DNA of 64,000 nt from Phaeobacter sp. 22II1-1F12B (lineage in GTDB: Bacteria > Pseudomonadota > Alphaproteobacteria > Rhodobacterales > Rhodobacteraceae): positions 186,001 through 250,000 of the forward strand of contig NZ_AQQP01000001.1 of assembly GCF_002210165.1 (NCBI RefSeq). The letters run 5' to 3'. The position numbers and the translations under genes are program-made. How positions within the stretch are numbered: position 1 is the first letter of the stretch; each line of letters starts with the position of its first letter. This document shows positions 18,862 to 28,602 of the stretch, in pieces. The notes under the pieces were generated by a model. The model worked only from the letters and a program-made list of their open reading frames with translations, was not told the DNA's origin and did no database searches.

Positions 18862-21360
18862 TTAATCCAGCACCCGCGTGACTTCTTCGCGCTCGAAAAT
18901 TTCGATCACATCCGCGGGGCGGATATCGTCGTAATTTTCAAAGGCCATACCGCATTCCTGACCCGACTGTACTTCGGACACTTCGTCCTTGAAGCGCTTG
19001 AGCGTCTTGAGCGTACCTTCGTGGATAACCACGTTGTCGCGCAGCAGGCGGACACCGGCGGAGCGGCGGGCAACACCCTCGGTAACCAGACAGCCTGCAA
19101 CCTTGCCGACGCCGGTAACCTTGAAGACTTCCTTGATCTCGGCATACCCGATGAACTTTTCGCGGATTTCGGCCGAGAGCAGACCGCTTGCGGCCTGTTT
19201 CACGTCATCCACGAGGTCATAGATCACCGAATAGTAACGGATCTCAACGCCCTTCTGGTTGGCGGTGTTACGGGCAGAGGCGTTTGCACGCACGTTGAAG
19301 CCCATGATCGGCGCACCCGATGCTTCGGCAAGGCCGACATCGGTTTCCGTGATCGCGCCAACGCCCGAGTGCAGAACACGAACGCGCACTTCGTCGTTAC
19401 CGATCTTTTCCATCGCCTGAACGATGGCTTCGGCAGAACCCTGCACGTCCGCTTTGACGAGGATGGGCAGCTCGGACACGTTTTCGTTCGCCTTGGCGTT
19501 CGCCATCAGCTGTTCCAGCGTAGTGGCGGCACCGGCAGCGGCACGTTTGTCCTTGGCGGCTTTCTCGCGGTATTCCGCGATTTCACGCGCCTGCGCTTCG
19601 GTTTCCACCACATTCAGGACGTCGCCTGCTTCGGGCGTACCGTTAAGACCAAGCACCTCGACAGGAACCGACGGACCGGCTTCCTTGACGCGCTCGCCCT
19701 TGTCGTTCTCCATCGCGCGAACCTTACCCCATTGCTCGCCGACGACGAAGATGTCGCCCTGACGGAGGGTACCGGTCTGGACGAGAACGGTGGCAACAGG
19801 GCCACGGCCAACGTCAAGCTGCGCCTCGATCACGGCGCCCTGGGCGGCACGATCGGGGTTTGCCTTGAGTTCGAGAAGTTCCGCCTGAAGCGCGATTGCT
19901 TCGAGCAGATCGTCAAGACCTTGGCCGGAAATCGCGGAGACTTCGACATCCTGAACTTCACCGGACATCTTCTCGACGATGACTTCGTGGTGAAGCAGGT
20001 CCGTGCGCACCTTGTCCGGATCCGCAGCGGGTTTGTCGATCTTGTTGATCGCCACGATCATCGGCACCTTGGCCGCCTTGGCGTGGTTGATCGCTTCGAT
20101 CGTCTGCGGCATCACAGCGTCGTCTGCAGCTACAACAAGCACAACGATATCAGTTACCTGAGCACCGCGAGAGCGCATCGAGGTAAAGGCAGCGTGGCCC
20201 GGTGTATCGAGGAAGGTCAGCAGCTGCCCGCCATCGGTTTTCACCTGGTAAGCACCGATGTGCTGGGTAATCCCGCCCGCTTCGCCGGCAACAACCTTGG
20301 CGTTACGGATCGCGTCCAGCAGCGAGGTCTTGCCGTGGTCAACGTGACCCATGATCGTGATGACCGGCGGACGCGCTTCGAGCGCTTCTTCGTCATCCTC
20401 GACCTGTGCGATGACCTGTTCGACGTCAGAGTCGGAAACGCGGACAACCTTGTGGCCGAATTCCTCGACGATCAGTTCTGCCGTATCGGCGTCGATGGTC
20501 TGGTTCTGGGTGACCATCATGCCATTCTGCATCAGCGCTTTGACGACTTCGCCGACACGTTCCGCCATACGGTTGGCCAGTTCGGAAACGACAATCGCTT
20601 CGGGCACCTGAACGTCACGAACGATCTTTTCACGTTCAACATTGCCGCCCATCGCTTTCTGACGGGCGCGTTCCTGCTTGCGCTTCATCGCGGCCATCGA
20701 CCGCTGGCGGCCACCTTCGCCGCCGGTCAGCGCCTGATTCAGGGTCAGCTTACCCGAACGACGGTTGTCGTCGCGGCCCTTGCCACGGTTAGAACGTTGT
20801 TCGCGGTCGCGGTCGGCGTCTGCCTTGCGCGGCGAAGCTGCGGGCGCGGATTTGGACGAACGCGGCGCATCGGCAGCCGCCGGCGCTTCGGGCGCTTCCT
20901 GCGGTGCAGCAGCACGGCGCGCAGCCTCTTCAGCTTCGCGCTTGGCACGTTCTTCTTCCTCGGCCTTGGCTTTCAATGCCTCTTCGCGTTCACGCTCTTC
21001 GCGCTCTTTCGCTTCGGCTTCGGCGCGGCGGCGATCGCGTTCTTCTTCGCGCGCCTTTTCCTCGGCGATCCGCTGCGCCTCTTCTTCTGCTTCGCGGGCC
21101 TTGGCAGCCTGCAACGCTTTCATCCGGCGTTCCATCTCTGCATCAGAGATACCCGCCGGACGGCGGGAAGGATCTGCCGAGGGAGACGTCGCCGCGCCAG
21201 TCGCCTTATTGGCGGCGCCCGGCTTGGGAACCACGACGCGCTTGCGCTTGGTTTCCACAACGACATTCTTGGTCCGACCGTGGCTGAAACTCTGTTTCAC
21301 GTTCCCCGGACGGGACCCCCCACGCAGACCCAATGTCTTTTTGCCGTCAGTATCGCTCAT
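18862..21360 (-). CDS. infB: Translation initiation factor IF-2
   Basis: GTPase that places initiator tRNA on the 30S subunit and joins the subunits. It has 832 residues: a basic N-terminal IF2-associated region, a long Ala/Glu/Arg-rich low-complexity coiled segment (about 80-200), then the G domain with [12 protein letters not shown] (G1), DTPGHAAF (G3) and NKIDKP (G4), and the C-terminal beta-barrel domains. The ATG overlaps the preceding stop by one base (TAATG). It is the last gene of the rimP-nusA-ylxR-infB operon and ends near a bidirectional terminator. Confidence 0.98.
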   Translation of the reverse strand: MSDTDGKKTLGLRGGSRPGNVKQSFSHGRTKNVVVETKRKRVVVPKPGAANKATGAATSPSADPSRRPAGISDAEMERRMKALQAAKAREAEEEAQRIAEEKAREEERDRRRAEAEAKEREEREREEALKAKAEEEERAKREAEEAARRAAAPQEAPEAPAAADAPRSSKSAPAASPRKADADRDREQRSNRGKGRDDNRRSGKLTLNQALTGGEGGRQRSMAAMKRKQERARQKAMGGNVEREKIVRDVQVPEAIVVSELANRMAERVGEVVKALMQNGMMVTQNQTIDADTAELIVEEFGHKVVRVSDSDVEQVIAQVEDDEEALEARPPVITIMGHVDHGKTSLLDAIRNAKVVAGEAGGITQHIGAYQVKTDGGQLLTFLDTPGHAAFTSMRSRGAQVTDIVVLVVAADDAVMPQTIEAINHAKAAKVPMIVAINKIDKPAADPDKVRTDLLHHEVIVEKMSGEVQDVEVSAISGQGLDDLLEAIALQAELLELKANPDRAAQGAVIEAQLDVGRGPVATVLVQTGTLRQGDIFVVGEQWGKVRAMENDKGERVKEAGPSVPVEVLGLNGTPEAGDVLNVVETEAQAREIAEYREKAAKDKRAAAGAATTLEQLMANAKANENVSELPILVKADVQGSAEAIVQAMEKIGNDEVRVRVLHSGVGAITETDVGLAEASGAPIMGFNVRANASARNTANQKGVEIRYYSVIYDLVDDVKQAASGLLSAEIREKFIGYAEIKEVFKVTGVGKVAGCLVTEGVARRSAGVRLLRDNVVIHEGTLKTLKRFKDEVSEVQSGQECGMAFENYDDIRPADVIEIFEREEVTRVLD

Positions 21361-21989
21361 TAAGCTCTTTTTCCTTCCGAGCGGCCCTTGCCGCTCTCCG
21401 CTTCGCGCACTCCGCGCAGTCTTTGCGCATCCTCTACAACACGATGGCTGAGTCCACCAGAGGCGAGGGCCGCATGTATCACAGTTTCACGTCCAAAAGC
21501 CATCCCCAGCTCATTCGACGTAAGCCAGCCGATGTATCGGCCGAAATGCGGCGTGCTGAGTTTCGACTTTCCCCGACCCGAGCCATCAACGGCCTGGATC
21601 AGGATTTCTGCTTCTTCTTTTGCCAGCCAATCCTTGACCTTTTCATACCCGGCCACGGCATGGCCGGATTTTCGAGCCAGACTGATCAGATCGATCACCC
21701 GGCGCGCAAGCTGGCTTTCGACTTCGTCCACGAGTCCGTCGGGAACCGTCACCGGTCCTTTCAGGCTGCGGGCGAACAATTTCTTGCTCACGGCCTTTTC
21801 CAGAGCCGCCCGATCCGCCGCAACATAAGTTCCGCGACCAGGCAGTTTACCCAGAATATCCGGCACGAGCTGGCCTTCGGGACCAGCGACGAACCGGATC
21901 AGACCGTTCTTTGGCTGCACCTCTCCGGTCGCAATGCATTTGCGTTCGGGATCGCCATCGCGATCTTTAGAGATGCCTCCGCGGCTCAT
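21360..21989 (-). CDS. YlxR-like RNA-binding protein fused to an L7Ae-type domain
   Basis: A 209-residue protein joining two small RNA-binding domains. The N-terminal YlxR (DUF448) part has [19 protein letters not shown] (16-34) and [10 protein letters not shown], the pattern of the family. From about 95 the protein resembles an L7Ae/L30e-like domain ([24 protein letters not shown]). In Gram-positive bacteria the two are separate genes (ylxR, ylxQ) in the nusA-infB operon; here they are one chain. Probable role in ribosome biogenesis or transcription-translation coupling. The stop overlaps the infB start by one base. Confidence 0.88.
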   Translation of the reverse strand: MSRGGISKDRDGDPERKCIATGEVQPKNGLIRFVAGPEGQLVPDILGKLPGRGTYVAADRAALEKAVSKKLFARSLKGPVTVPDGLVDEVESQLARRVIDLISLARKSGHAVAGYEKVKDWLAKEEAEILIQAVDGSGRGKSKLSTPHFGRYIGWLTSNELGMAFGRETVIHAALASGGLSHRVVEDAQRLRGVREAESGKGRSEGKRA

Positions 21990-22010
21990 CCAGCGACCTC
22001 CGGGCCCTTA

Positions 22011-23642
22011 TCAGGCCTCGGCCTCCGTGGTTGCTTCCTCTTCTTCGGATTCGTCGGAAAACTCTTCCTCATCGGATTCGAGTTCCGCCGGATCGACCCA
22101 GCCAAGCTGGATACGGGCCGTCATGACCATGTTCTGTGCTTCTTCGAGCGAAACCTCAAAGGGTTCCAGAATACCGTCGTCCTTAATCCGCTCACCATCG
22201 ACCGTTGTCCAGCCGCCGGCCAGTTCCCAGTCAGCACAGGTGGCAAAATCTTCAAGCGTCTTCACACCGTCCTTGGCCAGTGCTTCGATCATTTGGGGTG
22301 TCAGACCCTCGAATTCAACCAGGCTGTCCTCGACTCCCAGTGCGCGGGCGTTTTCAAGTGCCGCTTTGTTCTGCGCATCGAGGTATTCGGCCGCACGCGC
22401 CTGAAGCTCGGCAGCCGTATCTTCATCCACGCCGTCGATAACGAGAAGCTCGTCCAGTTCAACATAGGCCACTTCTTCGAGGTTGGTGAAACCTTCGGAG
22501 ACCAGAAGCTGGGCGAAGAATTCGTCGAGATCCAGCGTATCCATGAACAGTTTGGTGCGCTGTTCGAATTCGGCCTGACGACGGGCGGATTCTTCTTCCT
22601 CGGTCATGATATCGATGTCGAGACCGGTCAGCTGGCTGGCCAGACGCACGTTCTGACCGCGACGACCGATGGCGAGCGAAAGCTGCTCTTCCGGCACGAC
22701 AACCTCGATACGCTCGGCTTCTTCGTCGAGAACCACCTTGGATACTTCGGCGGGCTGGAGCGCGTTGACGAGGAAGGTCGGCTGGTCCTCATTCCACGGA
22801 ATGATGTCGATCTTTTCGCCCTGGAGTTCGTTCACAACCGCCTGAACGCGGCTGCCGCGCATACCCACGCAGGCACCGACCGGGTCGATGGAACCGTCGT
22901 AAGAGATAACTGCGATCTTTGCGCGCGAACCCGGGTCACGGGCCACGGCCTTGATTTCGATGATGCCGTCATAGATTTCCGGCACTTCCATCTTGAACAG
23001 TTCAGCCATGAATTCCGGAGCGGTCCGGCTCAGGAAAATCTGCGGGCCACGGGGTTCGCGGCGCACGTCCTTGACGTAGCAGCGGATGCGGTCGTTGGGA
23101 CGGTAGCTTTCGCGACCGATCTTTTCGTTGCGACGCAGGATGCCTTCGCCAGCGCCAACATCGACGATGACGTTGCCATATTCCTCGCGCTTGACGAGAC
23201 CGTTGATGATGGTACCCGCGCGATCCTTGAATTCTTCGTACTGGCGGTCACGCTCGGCTTCGCGCACTTTTTGAAGGATCACCTGCTTGGCGGATTGCGC
23301 CGCGATCCGGCCCATTTCGACCGGGGGGACTTCTTCTACGAACGTGTCGCCCACCTGCGGATCGGCCATGTACTGCTTGGCCTGCTCGACGGTGAATTCG
23401 GACTGGTAGTTTTCAAGCTCTTCATCTTCGACCACGGTGCGCACGCGGGTGAACGTCGCGCGGCCGGTCTTGCGGTCGATCGAGACGCGAATGTCCATCT
23501 CTGCGCCGTAACGGCTCTTGGCAGCGCGGGCGAGGCTTTCTTCCATCGCTTCGATCACCAGACCGGGATCGATCATCTTTTCGCGGGCGACGGCCTCGGC
23601 GGTTTGCAACAGCTCCAGCTGGTTTGCAGAGGTGATTGCCAT
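22011..23642 (-). CDS. nusA: Transcription termination/antitermination factor NusA
   Basis: Binds RNA polymerase and nascent RNA to modulate pausing, termination and antitermination. The 543-residue protein has the N-terminal polymerase-binding domain (1-135), then S1 (with GEGILRRNE near 165), two KH domains ([14 protein letters not shown] and [12 protein letters not shown]), acidic C-terminal repeats around 350-500 and a strongly acidic tail ([11 protein letters not shown]). Its ATG directly abuts the rimP TAA. It is followed by the YlxR/L7Ae fusion after 21 bases. Confidence 0.98.
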   Translation of the reverse strand: MAITSANQLELLQTAEAVAREKMIDPGLVIEAMEESLARAAKSRYGAEMDIRVSIDRKTGRATFTRVRTVVEDEELENYQSEFTVEQAKQYMADPQVGDTFVEEVPPVEMGRIAAQSAKQVILQKVREAERDRQYEEFKDRAGTIINGLVKREEYGNVIVDVGAGEGILRRNEKIGRESYRPNDRIRCYVKDVRREPRGPQIFLSRTAPEFMAELFKMEVPEIYDGIIEIKAVARDPGSRAKIAVISYDGSIDPVGACVGMRGSRVQAVVNELQGEKIDIIPWNEDQPTFLVNALQPAEVSKVVLDEEAERIEVVVPEEQLSLAIGRRGQNVRLASQLTGLDIDIMTEEEESARRQAEFEQRTKLFMDTLDLDEFFAQLLVSEGFTNLEEVAYVELDELLVIDGVDEDTAAELQARAAEYLDAQNKAALENARALGVEDSLVEFEGLTPQMIEALAKDGVKTLEDFATCADWELAGGWTTVDGERIKDDGILEPFEVSLEEAQNMVMTARIQLGWVDPAELESDEEEFSDESEEEEATTEAEA

Positions 23643-24233
23643 TTATCTGTTCTCCTCGGGTGAGCTCTCAGTCTCGATTTCGTCAAATGCGTCCTTATCC
23701 AGATCTTCGGGAAGCGTGCCAGCCGCCTTGCGCTGGCGCAGCATTTCCTTGATCAGATCATCGCTGAGCACCAGCTTTGCGTCGCTGAGCCAGTCAAATT
23801 TCAGGCCTATGGTGCCTTCGTCCACGTTGATCAGCACCTCGTCCCCGTCGACGCCGGCTAGCGTGCCTTTGAAGCGGCGGCGGCCATCGATCAGTTCTGC
23901 CGTTTCGATCTTGGCTTCATAGCCTTCATAGGCATCGAAATCCTTAAGACGCGTCAACGGCCTGTCAATTCCGGGGCTGGAAACTTCCAGCGTATATTCG
24001 TCGAGGATCGGGTCTTCGACATCAAGGATCGCGCTGACCGAATTCGAGATTTCGGCGCAGTCATCGACCTCGATACCGCCGCCGGGCTTGTCCGCCATGA
24101 TCTGCAAGACGGTCGTCTTGCCCGACATAAGGCGCACCCGTACCAGCTCGAACCCAAGGTCCTCGATCACCGGTGTGATGATTTCCGCCATGCGTCGGTC
24201 GATGGCGGCCTTTGCGATGAGATCGTTGGTCAT
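23643..24233 (-). CDS. rimP: Ribosome maturation factor RimP
   Basis: Needed for 30S subunit maturation. It has 196 residues with the family signature [15 protein letters not shown] (around 88-102) and the [15 protein letters not shown] stretch before it. It is the first gene of the rimP-nusA-ylxR-infB operon; the TAA stop is adjacent to the nusA ATG. Only a GGA about six bases before the ATG serves as ribosome-binding site, and a hairpin with T-run lies 20-40 bases upstream, so the transcript start or an attenuated leader must be very close. The C-terminal tail ([10 protein letters not shown]) is acidic and probably disordered. Confidence 0.95.
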   Translation of the reverse strand: MTNDLIAKAAIDRRMAEIITPVIEDLGFELVRVRLMSGKTTVLQIMADKPGGGIEVDDCAEISNSVSAILDVEDPILDEYTLEVSSPGIDRPLTRLKDFDAYEGYEAKIETAELIDGRRRFKGTLAGVDGDEVLINVDEGTIGLKFDWLSDAKLVLSDDLIKEMLRQRKAAGTLPEDLDKDAFDEIETESSPEENR

Positions 24234-24240
24234 ACGTGTC

Positions 24241-24271
24241 CAAAAACAAAAAAACGGGCGCGCGGCCCGTT
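24241..24271 (-). terminator. Terminator hairpin immediately upstream of rimP
   Basis: On the minus strand AACGGGC-CGCGC-GCCCGTT is followed by TTTTTGTTTTTG, with stem arms at 24265-24271 and 24253-24259. It lies between the solute-binding gene (stop at 24374) and the rimP ATG at 24233. It either ends the upstream pip/solute-binding transcript or works as an attenuator in the rimP leader. Confidence 0.8.
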
Positions 24272-24373
24272 ACACTTCTCCGGTGGAGCGTCAGGCCAGA
24301 GCCTGTCGCGCCGCTGTTGAAAGGGGATATACGCAGGATGGCCCGAGTCTGCAAGGGCGAAAACGGAAAGCGC

Positions 24374-25222
24374 CTAGGCGATCCACCAGCGTTCGGCCAG
24401 CCGACCGTCATCCAGAGCACCACGGGCACCAATTACGCGGGGCATTCCGACGCCACGCCGCGCCGCGATGGCGATATCCTGCGACGATGGATGATACGCG
24501 AATTCGCCGCGATTCAGCACACCATCCGGCGCCGGAAGCTCGGCCACGTCGACAAAACCGTCACGCAGCGCCTCGGCACGAACCGACGGGTCGGAGATCG
24601 CGATCACATCAATCGCGTCCAGCCAGCCGGCCTGCCCGTCCTTGTAATGCGATGCGACACGTTCGCCGAGGAAATGCCGGTTCTCGTCGATGCGCCGTGC
24701 CGCATAAAGCCCGGTACCGATACCCGTCGCCAAAGCAGAGTCGACGCAATCTGCGGGGCAGATCGAAAGGGACTGATTCGCCAGCAGGAAGGGCAGTTGC
24801 GGATTTCCCTCGTGCAATTCGATCCGGAGCGTCGAAGGACCGGTAGCTTCGACCGTCGCGAAATGACGGTCTGCGAACCATTCCTGCGACAGGAGCGATG
24901 CAACCGCATCAGGCGCACCAAAGCGCGATCCGTCATGGAAATCGACGCTATCCCGCAGCTTGAATTCCCAGTGACGCGCGTCATTCGCGCTTTGCCAGGA
25001 AACGGCAAGCTCACCGCGCAGAACGCCATCGGGCGCGACCTCGGTCAGTGTATCGAACACCGCGCCGCGGGCCAGTTCCGTTACCTGATCGTGATCCCGC
25101 GAAACAGCCACGCGCAGCCGTCCCCCGCGTGTCGGTTTCGCATCCGGCGACAGGCCTGTCGCGGCCAGCAGCGCTGCGGCGGCGCCGGAGGCAAAGAGGG
25201 CACGACGGTCGATACGGGTCAT
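24374..25222 (-). CDS. Short extracellular solute-binding protein (family 5-like)
   Basis: The 282 residues begin with a twin-arginine-like signal (IDRRALFASGAAAALLAAT). GGRLRVAVSRD and ELAVSWQSANDARHWEFKLRDSV match the N-terminal lobe of family 5 peptide/nickel-binding proteins (SBP_bac_5). Such proteins usually have about 500 residues; this one stops after roughly the first lobe and a half. No permease or ATPase genes are adjacent. The ATG overlaps the proline iminopeptidase stop by four bases (ATGA), so the two are coupled. It may be a stand-alone binding or signalling protein rather than a transport component. The frame looks clean, with no obvious frameshift remnant downstream. Confidence 0.75.
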   Translation of the reverse strand: MTRIDRRALFASGAAAALLAATGLSPDAKPTRGGRLRVAVSRDHDQVTELARGAVFDTLTEVAPDGVLRGELAVSWQSANDARHWEFKLRDSVDFHDGSRFGAPDAVASLLSQEWFADRHFATVEATGPSTLRIELHEGNPQLPFLLANQSLSICPADCVDSALATGIGTGLYAARRIDENRHFLGERVASHYKDGQAGWLDAIDVIAISDPSVRAEALRDGFVDVAELPAPDGVLNRGEFAYHPSSQDIAIAARRGVGMPRVIGARGALDDGRLAERWWIA

Positions 25223-26202
25223 GTGGAGCGGGCTTTCCTTGCGATGTCGTCCATGACGCGCACCAGTTCGGCGCTTATGCCCGGTTCCGAAAGGGCATGG
25301 CCGGCATTACGCACCATCTTGAGCTGACAATTGGGCCAAAGTTCCGACAAGGTCCATGCGGAATGCGGCGGACAGATCATGTCATAACGGCCCTGAACGA
25401 TAACGCCCGGAATTTCGGCGATCCTGTCCATCTGGGACAGGATTTGCCCATCATATTCAAGAAAGCCACCGTTGATGAAATAGTGATTCTCGAGCCGGGC
25501 AAAGGCGCGGGCGTATTCGCCGGGGCTTTCCCCCGACGCGCCTGTCGACTGAATCGAGGCCAACGCGTTTTCCCAGGCTGACCACGCTCGCCCGAAACGA
25601 ACCTCTTCATTCACGTCGCCGGAGAACAAGCGCTTGTGATAAGCGCCGATCATGTCATGGCGTTCTGCTGGTGGAATTTTCTCGACGAACCTTGCCCATG
25701 TTTCCGGCCAGAAACGCCCAGCGCCCCCGCCGTAAAACCAGTCGAGTTCCGCCTTTGTCATCAGGAACACGCCACGAAGAACGATATTGCTGACGCGCGA
25801 GGGGTGCGTCTGGGAATAGATCAGCGCGAGCGTCGCGCCCCAGCTACCGCCGAAAGCGACCCATTTCTCGATACCAAGAACTTCGCGGATGGCTTCGATA
25901 TCGGCGACAAGGTGCCATGTGGTATTATCCGTCACCGACGCGTGCGGTCGTGATCGCCCGCAACCGCGCTGGTCAAAAAGGATGATACGATAGACCTCGG
26001 GATCGAAATACCGACGCATCGCAGGGCTGCATCCACCGCCGGGGCCGCCATGAAGAACGACCACAGGCAGGCCGTTTGGATTGCCACATTGCTCGACATA
26101 GATCCGGTGGCCCTGCCCGACATCGAGCATCCGCTGATCGAAAGGGTCGATCGGGGGGTGCAGATATTGAACTGCACGCTTTTGATCCGGGTTTTTGTCC
26201 AT
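25219..26202 (-). CDS. pip: Proline iminopeptidase (alpha/beta hydrolase)
   Basis: Releases N-terminal proline from peptides. It has 327 residues with [11 protein letters not shown] (around 50-60, the HGGPG oxyanion motif), FDQRGCGRS (76-84) and the nucleophile elbow GGSWG (around 118-122). LQVLHP-like [14 protein letters not shown] near the N-terminus is typical of the Pip family. It is followed by the coupled solute-binding gene, which hints at a shared role in peptide use. It diverges from ubiG with 49 bases between the starts. Confidence 0.93.
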   Translation of the reverse strand: MDKNPDQKRAVQYLHPPIDPFDQRMLDVGQGHRIYVEQCGNPNGLPVVVLHGGPGGGCSPAMRRYFDPEVYRIILFDQRGCGRSRPHASVTDNTTWHLVADIEAIREVLGIEKWVAFGGSWGATLALIYSQTHPSRVSNIVLRGVFLMTKAELDWFYGGGAGRFWPETWARFVEKIPPAERHDMIGAYHKRLFSGDVNEEVRFGRAWSAWENALASIQSTGASGESPGEYARAFARLENHYFINGGFLEYDGQILSQMDRIAEIPGVIVQGRYDMICPPHSAWTLSELWPNCQLKMVRNAGHALSEPGISAELVRVMDDIARKARST

Positions 26203-26251
26203 TACTGACCTATATACTGCCCGGAATACAAAAGGTCATTCAGAGATTGGA

Positions 26252-27001
26252 ATGCAAGTGTCGCAATCGACAATAGACCCAGATGAAGTCGCAAAATTCG
26301 AAGCCATGGCTGCAGAATGGTGGGATCCGAACGGAAAGTTCAAGCCTCTCCACATGATGAACCCCTGTCGACTGGATTACATCACGACTCAGATCGCCGG
26401 GGAATTCGAACGTGACGTGAAAACGCCGAATCCGTTTGAAGGCCTGCGCATTCTGGACATCGGCTGCGGCGGTGGCCTGCTGTCCGAACCGATGGCGCGG
26501 CTGGGCGCCGAGGTTGTTGGCGCGGACGCGGCCGAGCGCAACATCCCGGTCGCACAGGTGCACGCCGAACAATCGGGTCTGGATATCGACTATCGCAACA
26601 CCACTGCCGAAGCACTTGCCGCCGCCGAAGAGCAGTTCGATGTCGTGCTCAACATGGAAGTCGTTGAACATGTCGCCGACCCGCTGGCCTATCTCACGGC
26701 GTGCCGCGAGCTGTTGAAACCCGGGGGGCTGCATATCTGTTCGACGATCAACCGGAACCCGAAATCCTACGCGATGGCGATTTTTGGGGCCGAGGTCGTC
26801 ATGCGCTGGCTTCCAAAGGGGACGCATGAATGGTCGAAATTCATCACCCCGGACGAATTGTTCGACCTGTTGACGAAAGCCGGGCTTGAACCGGTGGATC
26901 GCAAGGGATTCGTCTTTAATCCGGTGCTGTGGAGCTGGAGCATCTCCCCTCGCGATCTTTCGGTTAACTACGTGACTGCATCGCTAAAGCCGAAAACCTG
27001 A
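26252..27001 (+). CDS. ubiG: Ubiquinone biosynthesis O-methyltransferase
   Basis: SAM-dependent enzyme for the two O-methylation steps of ubiquinone synthesis (also called 2-polyprenyl-6-hydroxyphenol methylase). From the ATG at 26252 it has 249 residues; the upstream ATG at 26195 would overlap the divergent gene and adds non-family sequence. Markers: [15 protein letters not shown] near 22-36, the SAM loop [16 protein letters not shown] (about 66-81) and [11 protein letters not shown]. The C-terminal LSVNYVTA is typical. It is probably monocistronic. Confidence 0.96.
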   Translation: MQVSQSTIDPDEVAKFEAMAAEWWDPNGKFKPLHMMNPCRLDYITTQIAGEFERDVKTPNPFEGLRILDIGCGGGLLSEPMARLGAEVVGADAAERNIPVAQVHAEQSGLDIDYRNTTAEALAAAEEQFDVVLNMEVVEHVADPLAYLTACRELLKPGGLHICSTINRNPKSYAMAIFGAEVVMRWLPKGTHEWSKFITPDELFDLLTKAGLEPVDRKGFVFNPVLWSWSISPRDLSVNYVTASLKPKT

Positions 27002-27088
27002 TTTCGGAACCGTATCGTCTGACAGGCGTTCGCAACGCATGACCCGTCGCCGCGTGTATCCGACCCAACCGAAAAAGAGCCATCCCGC

Positions 27089-28126
27089 ATGATGGCAGAA
27101 CTACCCATTGCCATTGTCCTGCTGGTTTTCGCCTGCGCGGGTGGCGTGATCTGTGTGTCCGGCGTTTTCATGACGGGCTTGGCTGACAAGCTTGCCGACC
27201 GAACCGGTCTTGGCGAAGCAATTGTCGGCGGTGTCATTCTTGGCGCGGCAACGTCGCTGTCCGGGACAGTTGTTTCGGTAACGGCTGCGCTGGATGGGCG
27301 CGCGTCGCTTGCGTTTTCCAATTCCGTTGGCGGTATTGCGGCACAGACCGCTTTTCTGGCTTTTGCAGATCTGATGTTCAGGCGTGCGAATCTTGAGCAT
27401 GCGGCGGCCGAAGTCACGAATATCGTCCAGGGGATTCTTCTGGTTCTCTTGCTGCTGATCCCCATGGCGGCCCTCGTGACACCTGAATTCACGATACTTG
27501 CCATTCACCCGGCATCGTTCCTGATCCCGGTGATTTATATCGCGGGTCTTTTTGTCTGCCGTTCGGTTCAGGAAGAACCGATGTGGCGCCCGGTCAAAAC
27601 AAAGGAAACCCGAGAAGACACGCCCGATGATGAGGACGAAAAGACCGCGTCGAAGACGACCCTGCGGCTGGGGCTGGAGTTCGGGGGCCTCATGGCGGTC
27701 ATGGGCCTTTCCGGATGGCTGATAGCCCAAAGCGGGTCGGCTCTTACCGACCGGCTCGGCATTTCGGCATCGCTGGTCGGGGCGCTATTGACGGCAACTG
27801 TCACCTCGCTGCCCGAGCTTGTGACTACCTTGGCTGCAGTTCGGCGCGGTGCGCTGCAACTGGCCGTCGGCGGAATCATCGGGGGCAATACGTTTGACAC
27901 GCTCTTCCTGACCGCTGCTGACGTGTCCTACCGGGACGGGTCGCTTTACCATGCGGCGACCAATCAGGACTACTTCTGGGTGGTTACCGCAGCGCTGATG
28001 ACCACCTGCCTCTTGGCCGGACTCGTCGTGCGTGAACGCAGCGGACCAGCGGGGATAGGATTTGACAGTCTTTCTCTGCTTGGCATCTACCTCGGCGCAA
28101 TCGCGCTGCAGGTGCTCGCTTTCTGA
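27089..28126 (+). CDS. Sodium/calcium exchanger-family membrane protein with a degenerate first repeat
   Basis: A 345-residue protein with about ten membrane helices split by a hydrophilic acidic loop (about 162-192, rich in Glu, Asp, Lys). The fold is that of the YrbG/CaCA cation antiporters. The second alpha-repeat is normal: TSLPEL (239-244) with the catalytic Glu243 and GGNTFD (265-270). In the first repeat the matching site reads ATSLSGT (54-60), so the PE ion-binding pair is missing, and the later GSN is GGI. It could transport by a changed mechanism or be a scaffold. It lies between ubiG and marR, convergent with marR (3 bases). Confidence 0.82.
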   Translation: MMAELPIAIVLLVFACAGGVICVSGVFMTGLADKLADRTGLGEAIVGGVILGAATSLSGTVVSVTAALDGRASLAFSNSVGGIAAQTAFLAFADLMFRRANLEHAAAEVTNIVQGILLVLLLLIPMAALVTPEFTILAIHPASFLIPVIYIAGLFVCRSVQEEPMWRPVKTKETREDTPDDEDEKTASKTTLRLGLEFGGLMAVMGLSGWLIAQSGSALTDRLGISASLVGALLTATVTSLPELVTTLAAVRRGALQLAVGGIIGGNTFDTLFLTAADVSYRDGSLYHAATNQDYFWVVTAALMTTCLLAGLVVRERSGPAGIGFDSLSLLGIYLGAIALQVLAF

Positions 28127-28129
28127 GGG

Positions 28130-28573
28130 TCAGCCGCGCGGTTCCAACCGGGCGCGCAATTCACGCAGAACCGGGAGGACAGTGCGCACCTTCTCCGCGC
28201 CCATATCTCCGACAACTTCGTTGATGAGCGGCGCAATCGAGGCGACAGCGTGATCGCGGGCCTGCCGACCCGCCGGACTGATCGCAACCATCTTGCGGCG
28301 CGCATCGTCCCAGTCTGGACGGATATGCACGTAGCCGGCCCATTCCAGTTTCGACAGGGTATTGGTCATCGCGCCGCGCGTCACATGGAACGTTTGGGCC
28401 AGTTGTGCGGGCGAACGCTCCCCTCCGACGAAAACAAGCTGATTCAGCACCGAGAAATGCGAAATCTCCATGCCCTTGGGCAGGACTTTTGACAGCCGGT
28501 TACGCATAAGCTGATCGGCGGCCAGTATCTCGCTGAACAGGGTCACGGCGAGCGCATTTGTTTCCTCGGACAT
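28130..28573 (-). CDS. MarR-family transcriptional regulator
   Basis: A 147-residue winged-helix regulator. A dimerisation helix at the start is followed by the DNA-binding region SPAQLAQTFHVTRGAMTNTLSKLEWAG (split here only for description, about 54-80), with the wing residues RPDWDDARRKMVAISPAGR, a typical MarR wing. Ligand and targets are unknown. It is 29 bases downstream of the nitrilase on the same strand, so it could be part of the grxC-nitrilase-marR transcript. The antiporter converges on it. Confidence 0.9.
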   Translation of the reverse strand: MSEETNALAVTLFSEILAADQLMRNRLSKVLPKGMEISHFSVLNQLVFVGGERSPAQLAQTFHVTRGAMTNTLSKLEWAGYVHIRPDWDDARRKMVAISPAGRQARDHAVASIAPLINEVVGDMGAEKVRTVLPVLRELRARLEPRG

Positions 28574-28602
28574 GGCCGTTCAATTCCCAGTGACTAACGT
28601 CG

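Noticed and set aside
21293-21308. TGTTTCACGT half of a parS palindrome inside infB
   Set aside because: Only the left half matches; the right half is unrelated.
19021-21363. Very long open frame (780 codons) antisense to infB
   Set aside because: It mirrors a GC-rich, strongly coded gene; the amino-acid make-up is rich in Arg, His and Phe with no domain pattern, and infB on the other strand is unmistakable.
21333-23663. 776-codon open frame antisense to ylxR/nusA
   Set aside because: Same shadow effect; crosses two real genes and has no recognisable motif or ribosome-binding site.
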